This document shows positions 55,382-62,973 of a DNA stretch of 64,000 nt, piece after piece. The position numbers and the translations under genes are program-made. Origin of the DNA: Alcaligenaceae bacterium (lineage in GTDB: Bacteria > Pseudomonadota > Gammaproteobacteria > Burkholderiales > Burkholderiaceae_B); assembly GCA_013416395.1 (NCBI GenBank), contig JACCEP010000003.1, positions 372,001 to 436,000 on the forward strand. The letters are read 5' to 3'. Under the pieces are notes generated by a model, which saw only the letters and a program-made list of their open reading frames with translations, ran no database searches and was not told where the DNA came from. Positions within the stretch are counted from its first letter, which is position 1; the number at the start of each line of letters is the position of its first letter.

Positions 55382-56266
55382 CTATTTTTTATACAGATTT
55401 AAAATGCTGGAGAAATCCAGCCCGCCATTTCCCTGGCTACTATGTATTGAATACAGATTGCGGGCCAGCTCACCCAACGGTGTAGCTGAACGGGTATTTA
55501 ATGCCGACTCGGCCGCCAGACCAAGGTCTTTCAGCATCAGGTCAACCCCGAATCCGCCCGCGTAGCTCTTGGATGCCGGCGCATTTTCCATGACACCGGG
55601 CCAGGGGTTGTACAGTTCTGTGGCCCAGTTACGCCCCGAGCTCTTTGCAATAATATCGGACAGCACCTTAGGATCCAGCCCGTTTGCGACACCCAGTGCC
55701 AGGGCTTCAGAGGTGCCCGCCATTAAAATGCCCAACAGCATGTTGTTGCAGATCTTGGCCACTTGCCCCGCACCTGCCGCACCCGCATGGAAAATATTCT
55801 TGCCCATTTTTTCCAGGTAAGGCATGGCCGCTTCAAGATCCGCGTCGGTGCCACCAACGATAAACGTTAACGTGCCGGCCACAGCCCCGCCTGTGCCACC
55901 CGAAACGGGCGCATCAATCATGCGTATACCCTTGGCGGCAGCCGCTTCAGCCACTTTACGGGCAGAAACGGCAGCAATGGTGCTGCACTCCATCACCAGT
56001 GTACCGGCGGCAATGTGCTGCAGCAGCCCGGTCTCGCCCAGGTAAAGGCCTTCAACATGTTTACTGGCTGGCAGCATGGTTACTACAGCATCAACGCCTT
56101 TGACGGCAGCCTGCGCCGACTCGGCAGCACTGGCACCTGCGTCAGTCAGCGTTTTGACGGCGCTTGGCACCAGGTCAAATACAGACAGCGTATGCCCGGC
56201 CTTGAGCAGATTGAGTGCCATGGGCGCACCCATATGCCCCAGCCCGATAAATGCAATATGGCTCAT
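55382..56266 (-). CDS. mmsB: 3-hydroxyisobutyrate dehydrogenase
   Basis: This enzyme oxidises 3-hydroxyisobutyrate to methylmalonate semialdehyde in valine breakdown. The 294-residue protein has the NAD motif IAFIGLGHMGAPMALNLLKAG, the substrate segment DAPVSGGTGGAVAGTL, the catalytic lysine region AGQVAKICNNMLLG and the signature KDLGLAAE. The upstream acyl-CoA dehydrogenase and hydrolase genes on the same strand support the pathway assignment. Confidence 0.93.
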   Translation of the reverse strand: MSHIAFIGLGHMGAPMALNLLKAGHTLSVFDLVPSAVKTLTDAGASAAESAQAAVKGVDAVVTMLPASKHVEGLYLGETGLLQHIAAGTLVMECSTIAAVSARKVAEAAAAKGIRMIDAPVSGGTGGAVAGTLTFIVGGTDADLEAAMPYLEKMGKNIFHAGAAGAGQVAKICNNMLLGILMAGTSEALALGVANGLDPKVLSDIIAKSSGRNWATELYNPWPGVMENAPASKSYAGGFGVDLMLKDLGLAAESALNTRSATPLGELARNLYSIHSSQGNGGLDFSSILNLYKK

Positions 56267-56602
56267 TTTTTGTCTCCTGTGTACGATAAATTTTGTATGG
56301 TTTGTTTCTTAATTCTTATACGCTCAGCAAATTTTTACACGCTAAGCGCGGGCGGGTTTCCAACTCGCACCCCTATGCTTTGGAGGCAGCAAGCACCGAG
56401 CATACTGCCCTTAACCAGCAAGGCTAAACCAACCTGCCCCCTATGCCTTGGGGGCAGCAAACACCAAGCACACGGCCCCTAACCCGCAAGGCTAATACCA
56501 ACCTGCCCCCTGTGCTTTGGGAGCAGCAAGCATCAAGCACACTGCCCCTAACCAGCAAGGGTAAAACGGATGCAGCCTGATCACTGCGGGGCTACAACCC
56601 GA
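56267..56602. other. Intergenic spacer holding 68-bp repeats
   Basis: The stretch between the hydrolase gene and mmsB contains only the repeat array and flanks. No gene is supported. Confidence 0.6.
56371..56567. repeat. Three imperfect tandem copies of a ~68-bp unit
   Basis: Units start at 56371, 56439 and 56508 (68 and 69 bases apart). All share CCCTATGCTTTGG-like, GCAGCAAGCACCAAGCA-like and AACCAGCAAGGCTAA-like blocks; the third copy is cut short. Confidence 0.85.
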
Positions 56603-57757
56603 TTACGAGCTAACTTTAACCTTGCTCGTACCCAGGTCGGCCAGCGGATGATCGGCCGGGTCGCTCCAGGGTGCTTCGAAGAAGCGCTGCACCCATTCGT
56701 GGGTGGCTTCGCCCGACGTTGCCGGATTCCATTTTGGCTGTTTGTCTTTATCGATGATGAGCGCTCGAATGCCTTCTTGCAAGTCACCCTTGACACCACA
56801 TTGCAACGATACGATGTACTCTTCGCGGAACACATCAGCCAGCGACATTAGCTTAACCCGTCGCAGCAACGTAAAGCTCAGTCGCGCCGAACCGGGCGAA
56901 CCCGCCCCAAACGTTTTGGCAGCGCGTTGCAACCAAGGGTCATCATGCTCCGCCCAGCTGGCAATGCTTGCACACACTGCGTCAAAGTCTGCATCACCGC
57001 AGGCCTGGCGTATTAACGAAAAATGCGTTTGCAGCGGCCCTGGCTCGGTCGAAAGCTCGGAGCCTAAGGTCCCCAGCAACTGATGCAACACATGGCTGTT
57101 TTGGGTGCTATCGTCAGACCACGCCGTTTCTTCCATTTGCCCTATCAGCGTGTCCCAGCCACCGGTATCAAGCTGATAGTCAGCCAGGCCCAGGGCCAGG
57201 CAGTCACTTGCACCCAGCTGGGCGCCAGTAAGTGCCATAAACACACCCACACCATCAGGCAGGCGCGAAAGCATCCATGTGCCGCCCACATCGGGAAACA
57301 GGCCTATGGAAATTTCAGGCATGGCATAACGTGTGGTTTCTGTGACGACGCGATGGCTGGCACCCATGATCAGGCCCACGCCGCCGCCCATCACGATACC
57401 GCTACCCCAGCACAGCAAAGGCTTGGGATAAGTATGTATCTGGTAGTCGAGCCGGTACTCAACATCGAAAAACTCACGGGCGTAGGCATTGTTCCAGGCG
57501 TCACCGGTGGTGTTGTCGAGTATGCCTTTATACATACCCTGCAGATCGCCACCCGCACAAAACGCCCTGTCGCCAGCGGCATTTAGCACAACCACCCCGA
57601 TGCTATCGTCGTCTTGCCAGGCTGTCAGTTGTGCGGCAAGCGCTTCGCACATTTCGAGAGTCAGACTGTTGAGCGTTTGTGGGCTGTTAAGCGTGGCAAT
57701 GCCGATTTTTTTGCTGCCGGCTGTGTCCAGAATCTGGAATTGCACCTGGGAAGTCAT
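56603..57757 (-). CDS. 3-hydroxyisobutyryl-CoA hydrolase / enoyl-CoA hydratase-family protein
   Basis: This 384-residue ECH_2-family protein probably hydrolyses 3-hydroxyisobutyryl-CoA in valine catabolism. Crotonase-fold motifs include LNSLTLEMCEAL, AFCAGGDLQGMYKG (oxyanion hole), WGSGIVMGGGVGLIMGASH and EISIGLFPDVGGTWMLSRLP, with the HIBYL-CoA hydrolase-style C-terminus. A four-base overlap with the acyl-CoA dehydrogenase and the nearby mmsB support this. A plain enoyl-CoA hydratase is less likely given the length. Confidence 0.9.
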   Translation of the reverse strand: MTSQVQFQILDTAGSKKIGIATLNSPQTLNSLTLEMCEALAAQLTAWQDDDSIGVVVLNAAGDRAFCAGGDLQGMYKGILDNTTGDAWNNAYAREFFDVEYRLDYQIHTYPKPLLCWGSGIVMGGGVGLIMGASHRVVTETTRYAMPEISIGLFPDVGGTWMLSRLPDGVGVFMALTGAQLGASDCLALGLADYQLDTGGWDTLIGQMEETAWSDDSTQNSHVLHQLLGTLGSELSTEPGPLQTHFSLIRQACGDADFDAVCASIASWAEHDDPWLQRAAKTFGAGSPGSARLSFTLLRRVKLMSLADVFREEYIVSLQCGVKGDLQEGIRALIIDKDKQPKWNPATSGEATHEWVQRFFEAPWSDPADHPLADLGTSKVKVSS

Positions 57758-58908
57758 CGAATGTCTGCTCCTTTGTCCAAAATTTGCCGTGCCAAAATAA
57801 CACGCATGATTTCATTAGTACCCTCGAGAATCTGATGTACACGGGTGTCGCGTACCAGGCGCTCAAGCGGGTAATCTTTCAGATAGCCATAGCCCCCGTA
57901 GATCTGCTGCGCATCCAGACAAACCTGAAAGCACAAGTCGGTGGCAAGTCGCTTGGCCATCGCGCAGTAAGAGCCTGCCTGCGGGTCGCCCTCGTCAAGC
58001 CGGGCAGCCGCCAGCCGCACCATTTGGCGCGACGCCACAATATGCGTAAGCATGTCAGTCAGCTTGAACTGCAACGCCTGAAAGCTTGCCAGAGCCTGGC
58101 CAAACTGCTTTCGTTCGCCCATATAGCGGCGTGCGGCATCGTAGGCACCCTGGGCCGCACCCACCGAGCACGTAGCAATGTTGATGCGCCCGCCGTCCAG
58201 CCCTTTCATGGCAAACTTAAACCCTTCACCCTCTTTACCCAGCAGGTGGTCGGTCGGCACCTCGACATTATCAAAAGTAATAGACCGCGTTGACTGGCTG
58301 TTCCAGCCCATTTTTTCTTCTTTGCGACCATAGGTAATGCCCGCCGTGTCTGCCGGCACGACAAATGCGGAGATACCGCTGGCACCAGGGCCGCCGGTGC
58401 GCGCCATGACGACCAGCACATCGGTATCACCTGCCCCCGAGATAAACGCCTTTGCGCCGTTAAGTATGTAGGCATTGCCGCGTTTGTCAGCGCGGGTGCT
58501 GAGCGACGCAGCGTCTGAGCCTGAACCGGGTTCAGTAAGGCAGTATGAAGCCAGCTTTTCGCCGCTGGCCAGTAACGGCCCCCACGCGTCGCGCACGGCA
58601 TCTGTGGCCCACGAGCCTATCATCCATGCTGCCATATTGTGTATGGTCAAAAACGCCGTGGTTGACGGGTCGTAGGCGGCCATTTCTTCAAACACCAATG
58701 TGGCATCAAGGCGAGGCAACCCAAGACCACCAATGGACTCAGGCGCATAAATGGCGCAAAACCCCATTTCACCCGCACGGGCAAAGGTCTCTTTAGGAAA
58801 GATGCCTTCTGCGTCCCAGCGGGCCGCATTGGGCTCCAGTTCGCCAACGGCAAAATCGCGGGCGGCCTGTGCAAAAGCCTGTTGTTCGTCGCTAAGGCGA
58901 AAATCCAT
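57754..58908 (-). CDS. Acyl-CoA dehydrogenase (probably isobutyryl-CoA)
   Basis: This 384-residue FAD enzyme has the family signatures YCLTEPGSGSDAASL and QIYGGYGYLKDYPLERLVRD, and the catalytic glutamate region ILEGTNEIMRVILARQIL. Substrate inference rests on the operon: with a 3-hydroxyisobutyryl-CoA hydrolase and 3-hydroxyisobutyrate dehydrogenase downstream, isobutyryl-CoA is most likely. Confidence 0.92.
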   Translation of the reverse strand: MDFRLSDEQQAFAQAARDFAVGELEPNAARWDAEGIFPKETFARAGEMGFCAIYAPESIGGLGLPRLDATLVFEEMAAYDPSTTAFLTIHNMAAWMIGSWATDAVRDAWGPLLASGEKLASYCLTEPGSGSDAASLSTRADKRGNAYILNGAKAFISGAGDTDVLVVMARTGGPGASGISAFVVPADTAGITYGRKEEKMGWNSQSTRSITFDNVEVPTDHLLGKEGEGFKFAMKGLDGGRINIATCSVGAAQGAYDAARRYMGERKQFGQALASFQALQFKLTDMLTHIVASRQMVRLAAARLDEGDPQAGSYCAMAKRLATDLCFQVCLDAQQIYGGYGYLKDYPLERLVRDTRVHQILEGTNEIMRVILARQILDKGADIR

Positions 58909-59001
58909 TTTTTTGTCTCCTTGTGCCAGCAGTCGGGGCTGCCGTATACGTGCTATTTAACGAATGCCGTTAACCATAGCGCGTTTGAAGCGCGTGTTTT
59001 G

Positions 59002-59334
59002 TCATGTTTGCGACAATCGGTTTTGTTTATGCTGAGCGCGCCGCCGTCGCGACTCCATGGGGTCGAAATTAAGCGGGCGATAAATTTCAATACGATCACC
59101 ATCGAGCAGCTGGCGTTCTGGCGCACACGTCTTGCCGTATATGCCGACGACCAATGCCTGCCGCGAGTACTGTGGGTGGCAATCAAAAAAGCCGCTTTCT
59201 GAAATAGCCTGCCCTACCGTCGTGCCAAATGCCAGGTTCAGGCTTTTTTGCCAGATGCCGGCGGCTGTTACTGCAGTGTACGCGTCAGCTGGCGCCGATG
59301 CATACACCACGGTTACGGAAATGCGGTTATTCAC
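59002..59334 (-). CDS. rnfH: RnfH/RatB-family ubiquitin-like protein
   Basis: This protein of about 110 residues has a beta-grasp fold (ISVTVVYASAPADAYTAVT, VVGIYGKTCAPERQLLDGDR, IEIYRPLNFDPMESRRRRA). The family is encoded next to ratA and smpB; its role is unresolved. GTG 59334 was chosen because it lies inside the ratA 3' end (eight-base overlap) and begins the conserved VNNRISVTVVY; the frame extends to 59418 through ratA coding sequence. Confidence 0.87.
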   Translation of the reverse strand: MNNRISVTVVYASAPADAYTAVTAAGIWQKSLNLAFGTTVGQAISESGFFDCHPQYSRQALVVGIYGKTCAPERQLLDGDRIEIYRPLNFDPMESRRRRAQHKQNRLSQT

Positions 59335-59761
59335 CGTAGACCACTTGCGCGCGGTGCGTAAACGAGTCAATAAAACTGGTTGCGATGCGATTGAAAATGG
59401 GGCCGACCACGGCTGCAAGCGCCCGACTGGCGAATGCGTACTCCATGGTATAGGCTACTTTGCAGGCATCAGCGCTGAGTTCATGAAACGCCCAGGTACC
59501 CTTGAGCTGTGAAAATGGCCCGTCGACCAGACTGACAGTAATAAGGTTTGGGTAGTCATGTTCGTTGCGGGTGGTAAAGGTTTGCTTGATACCCGCCAGG
59601 CTGATCGTAATCGAAGCCTCCATGCCGTGTTCATCGTGCTGATGCACAACCGTGCCGCCGCACCAGGGCAAAAATTCGGGATATCGGGCCACATCGGCCA
59701 CCAGGTCGAACATTTGGGCCTTACTGTAGGGCACCAGAACAGATCTTTCTACTTTATGCAT
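59327..59761 (-). CDS. ratA: RatA/CoqH-type START-domain (SRPBCC) protein
   Basis: This 144-residue protein of the polyketide-cyclase/COQ10 family starts MHKVERSVLVPYSKAQMFDL and has the characteristic FLPWCGGTVVH segment. E. coli RatA was described as an anti-ribosome-association toxin, but homologues act in ubiquinone binding; the latter seems more likely as a general role. It is divergent from smpB with a 62-nt gap. Confidence 0.93.
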   Translation of the reverse strand: MHKVERSVLVPYSKAQMFDLVADVARYPEFLPWCGGTVVHQHDEHGMEASITISLAGIKQTFTTRNEHDYPNLITVSLVDGPFSQLKGTWAFHELSADACKVAYTMEYAFASRALAAVVGPIFNRIATSFIDSFTHRAQVVYGE

Positions 59762-59823
59762 GCATGAGAGTTGGTTAGTCGATAGAATGTACTGATTTTA
59801 CCGTTTATGGCCGTTTCAGATTC

Positions 59824-60285
59824 ATGAGCATCGTTGACAACCGAAAAGCATCCCACGACTACTTCATCGAAGACCGCTTCGAAGCGGGCCTCGTGCTTGA
59901 AGGATGGGAAGTAAAAGCCATACGTGCAGGGCATGTACAGCTTAAAGAAGCCTACGTCATCGTTCGCGATGGCGAACTGTGGATTATAGGCATGCACATC
60001 AGCCCGCTATCCACGGCATCCACGCATATTCACCCCAACGCCACCCGCACCCGCAAACTGCTGCTGCGCGCCGAAGAGATCAGCAAGCTCATCGGCAAGG
60101 TAGAACAGCGCGGCTATACGCTGGTGCCGCTTAACCTGCACTACAAAAACGGGCGCATCAAACTCGATTTTGGCCTTGGGCGTGGCAAAAAGCTGCACGA
60201 CAAGCGTGATACGTCGCGCGACAAAGACTGGCAGCGTGAAAAAGAGCGCATCATGAAGCACGATACGCGCGCAAAGCCTCAGTAG
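59824..60285 (+). CDS. smpB: SsrA-binding protein SmpB
   Basis: SmpB delivers tmRNA to stalled ribosomes. The 153-residue protein has the family N-terminus [39 protein letters not shown] and the basic C-terminal tail ([19 protein letters not shown]). No tmRNA gene is seen next to it. Confidence 0.97.
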   Translation: MSIVDNRKASHDYFIEDRFEAGLVLEGWEVKAIRAGHVQLKEAYVIVRDGELWIIGMHISPLSTASTHIHPNATRTRKLLLRAEEISKLIGKVEQRGYTLVPLNLHYKNGRIKLDFGLGRGKKLHDKRDTSRDKDWQREKERIMKHDTRAKPQ

Positions 60286-60658
60286 GCTCCTCGCAAACGG
60301 CGGCATATGGTGTGTTCTACGTGCCCAACCATTAACCGCCACGTGCACCCGCGAGACGAGATCCCCGTTCTGCGCACAAGCGTGGGCGCGCAGGCGCGCG
60401 TCACCGGTCACCGGTCACCGGTCGCAGGTCGCAGGTCGCAGGTCGCAGGTCGTAGGTCGTAGGTCGTAGGTCGTTAATAGCATGAGGCACCGAGCACCAC
60501 ACGTGCAAAGCACCGCTAAGCAGGCAGCGCTGCGTTGGCAGCCAAATGCGGCCGTGCAAACTTGCGCGTTATTCACACCCCACCTTAATTGGCTGATTTA
60601 TTTTCAAGCAATAGGGGGGGTACTTGCGACATACCGCATAGCTTTGGCGTACAGGCCA
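60286..60658. other. Intergenic region between convergent smpB and ogt
   Basis: No gene is supported. It holds the ten-copy heptanucleotide array at 60401-60470, and inspection for tmRNA-like ends showed none. Confidence 0.65.
60401..60470. repeat. Ten-copy 7-bp repeat in three sequence blocks
   Basis: TCACCGG three times, TCGCAGG four times, then TCGTAGG three times, with no interruption, followed by TCGTTAA. Adjacent blocks differ by one or two bases. Confidence 0.96.
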
Positions 60659-61465
60659 TCAATACACGTCAAACCCTTCAATTTCAAGCAGCGTGACCTT
60701 GCGATCAAGGCCACCAGAATAGCCATTGAGTCGGCCCGTGCCCGACAGTACTCGATGACAGGGCACCATGATGCTAATGGGGTTTTGCCCGACGGCCTTG
60801 CCCACCGCCCTGCTGTGCTGTCGTGTAAACCCGGCAGCCACGGCCACATCGCCGTAGGACACATACTCGCCGTACGGGATAGTCAGCAGCGCCTCCCAAA
60901 CCCGTTTTTGCAACGACGAACCTTGCAACAACATGGGAACGGTAAACACTTCACGCCTACCCTCAAAATACGCTTGCAACTGACTGTGCACCTCACAGAA
61001 CATGTCATGTGTCGCCGCCGGGGTGTTGTCTTGCAAGGGCACAATAGCCCCCTGCTTTACGGCAAGCGGTTTATCAGGCGTCTCACCGCTGGTTCGCAGC
61101 ATGTTTTCACGGCTGAACAGGTCATGGTTCAGGTCGCGGCGGCGTATCTTGAAATCTTTGATGGGCATGCCCGCATGCATGCCTGAACTCGGGCCCGAAC
61201 CATCTGGCCTGCCAGACTGACCAGCTATTGCTCCATTCATGCCCGCCCGCACAGCCTTCTCACAGGGCACGTCGCCCTCTTTTCCCGCCTCAGCGGCTTC
61301 AAACATATCAATGGTCGAAGATCGGTCGAGCCCATCAATTACCGGGCAATCACTTTGCCCGATAAAATACAGGCCGGTCAGCTGATCACGCTCGGCACTC
61401 AGTAAAATCGGACCCAACAGCGAAATAAATTGAGCATGTAATGCCACCTCTGTAACTCCTGTCAT
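60659..61465 (-). CDS. ogt: Methylated-DNA-protein-cysteine methyltransferase with a large insert
   Basis: Ogt removes O6-alkyl groups from guanine. The C-terminal catalytic domain is intact: GSSLQKRVWEALLTIPYGE, SYGDVAVAAGFTRQHSRAVG, and the acceptor Cys236 in IMVPCHRVLSGTGRLNGYSG. The N-terminal domain begins normally (HAQFISLLGPILLSAERDQL, LYFIGQSDCP), but about 105 residues (roughly 44-150) separate it from SQLQAYFEGRREVF. The 268-residue total compares with about 170 usual. Confidence 0.9.
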   Translation of the reverse strand: MTGVTEVALHAQFISLLGPILLSAERDQLTGLYFIGQSDCPVIDGLDRSSTIDMFEAAEAGKEGDVPCEKAVRAGMNGAIAGQSGRPDGSGPSSGMHAGMPIKDFKIRRRDLNHDLFSRENMLRTSGETPDKPLAVKQGAIVPLQDNTPAATHDMFCEVHSQLQAYFEGRREVFTVPMLLQGSSLQKRVWEALLTIPYGEYVSYGDVAVAAGFTRQHSRAVGKAVGQNPISIMVPCHRVLSGTGRLNGYSGGLDRKVTLLEIEGFDVY

Positions 61466-61501
61466 GGCGCGGCAACGGGTACACCCCGCAAGCCGGCCTT
61501 A

Positions 61502-62809
61502 TCAATGCAATTTCACGCGGGGCGCGCCCCGTTTCATCAGCAAGCGCCCAAGTGCCAGCGATGCGGTGCGCACCGGACCCAACACGGCCTTGTGATGCAG
61601 CAGATGCAGGCTCATGTACATGAACCGCGCCAGCAACCCCTCAACAAACCAGCTTTTGCCCGACAGCACCCCCATCAAACTCCCCACCCCGCGACTGTGC
61701 CCTACTGACACCAGTGAACCGTAGTCTTTGAATTTGAAGACAGTGTCCGGCTCGGGCTGACCAGCAATACGCGACTTGATAAGTTTGAGCATAAAACTCG
61801 CCTGCTGGTGCGCTACTTGTGCACGCGCCGGCAAGTAGCCCTCTTGGCCCAGCCATGGGGCCTGCGCGCAGTCACCTATCGCGAAAATATCGGCGTCTTG
61901 GGTGCGAAGCTGTGCGTCAACCACCAATTGCTGGATACGGTTGGTTTCAAGACCAAGCCCGGTCAGAAACAGCGGAGCCTGGATGCCCGCTGCCCAAACA
62001 CACAAATCAGCGGGGTAACGCCCTCCCTCGCTGTCGATCAGGTGTTTTTCTTCAACCGCAGCAACGCGTACTGACGTATAAACGGTGACGCCGCGCTCTT
62101 CAAGTAGCGAGCGTGCAGCGGTGGACATTTTGGGAGGAAGGTTGGACAGAATACGATCGGCCCCTTCAAGCAAGGCGATATGGCAGTCATGGCCTGGATC
62201 AAGCTGGTCAAGCCCGTAATAAGTAAAGCTGGCGTAAGCCTCAAGCAGCTCGGCAGCCAGCTCAACGCCGGTTGCACCTCCACCCACGATAGCGATGTTT
62301 ATAGGCTTGCCTTCGCCCATCGCCTTGTTGCGATTAGCCATGCTGAGCGCATGCAGCAGCTTTAAGCGAAAATGCTCAGCCTGCTCGGTAGAATCAAGTG
62401 CGGTGGCATATTGGGCGGCGCCCGGTGTTCCGAAAAAATTTGACTTGCTGCCCACTGCCATCACCAAGGTGTCGTACGCAAGCACGCGCTCAGGCAACAC
62501 CTCATCGCCTGTGTCGGCATGAACTGGCCCTATCGTTATGTGTTTGCCAGCACGATCCAGGCTCTGCAGCGCCCCATGCACAAACGAAAAGCCGCAGTCT
62601 TTGGCCAGCATAAAATACGAAAGCCCTTCGCGGTGTATATCGAGTGTGCCTGCGGCAACCTCATGCAACGATGGCTTCCAGATATGGGTATCATCTTTGT
62701 CGACCAAAAATACATGCCTGGGCCCGTATCGCCTGCCCAGATTAGCCGCCAGTTCGAGGCCGCCGGCGCCTCCGCCGACAATGACTACACGGTGTAATGG
62801 TTGCGTCAT
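61502..62809 (-). CDS. ndh: Type II NADH dehydrogenase (NDH-2)
   Basis: NDH-2 passes electrons from NADH to quinone without pumping protons. The 435-residue flavoprotein has the FAD motif VVIVGGGAGGLELAANLGRR, KPSLHEVAAG, the NADH motif IAIVGGGATGVELAAELLEA, IFAIGDCAQAPW and a C-terminal amphipathic region (LLARFMYMSLHLLHHKAVLG) for membrane attachment. It would feed the cytochrome bd oxidase encoded at 36-38 kb in a non-pumping chain. Confidence 0.94.
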   Translation of the reverse strand: MTQPLHRVVIVGGGAGGLELAANLGRRYGPRHVFLVDKDDTHIWKPSLHEVAAGTLDIHREGLSYFMLAKDCGFSFVHGALQSLDRAGKHITIGPVHADTGDEVLPERVLAYDTLVMAVGSKSNFFGTPGAAQYATALDSTEQAEHFRLKLLHALSMANRNKAMGEGKPINIAIVGGGATGVELAAELLEAYASFTYYGLDQLDPGHDCHIALLEGADRILSNLPPKMSTAARSLLEERGVTVYTSVRVAAVEEKHLIDSEGGRYPADLCVWAAGIQAPLFLTGLGLETNRIQQLVVDAQLRTQDADIFAIGDCAQAPWLGQEGYLPARAQVAHQQASFMLKLIKSRIAGQPEPDTVFKFKDYGSLVSVGHSRGVGSLMGVLSGKSWFVEGLLARFMYMSLHLLHHKAVLGPVRTASLALGRLLMKRGAPRVKLH

Positions 62810-62973
62810 TACGCACCTAGCCCTTGGAAGTAGAAGTTGATATTAAAACACGAGGTTTCGCGGTTGCACGCGCTTTGCGGCACACAGATCAAATGCGTTA
62901 CGGGGCCGCATATTACCGCACCTTGGGCGTATATCTCGCCACAAACGCTGGTTTTTGGTGTTCAATACCAGAC

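Noticed and set aside
59002-59418. Longer RnfH start at 59418
   Set aside because: The extra 28 codons lie within ratA coding sequence and lack similarity; the GTG at 59334 fits the conserved start.
60286-60658. Possible tmRNA gene next to smpB
   Set aside because: No tRNA-like ends or tag-peptide reading frame could be seen; the region contains only the heptamer array and unremarkable sequence.
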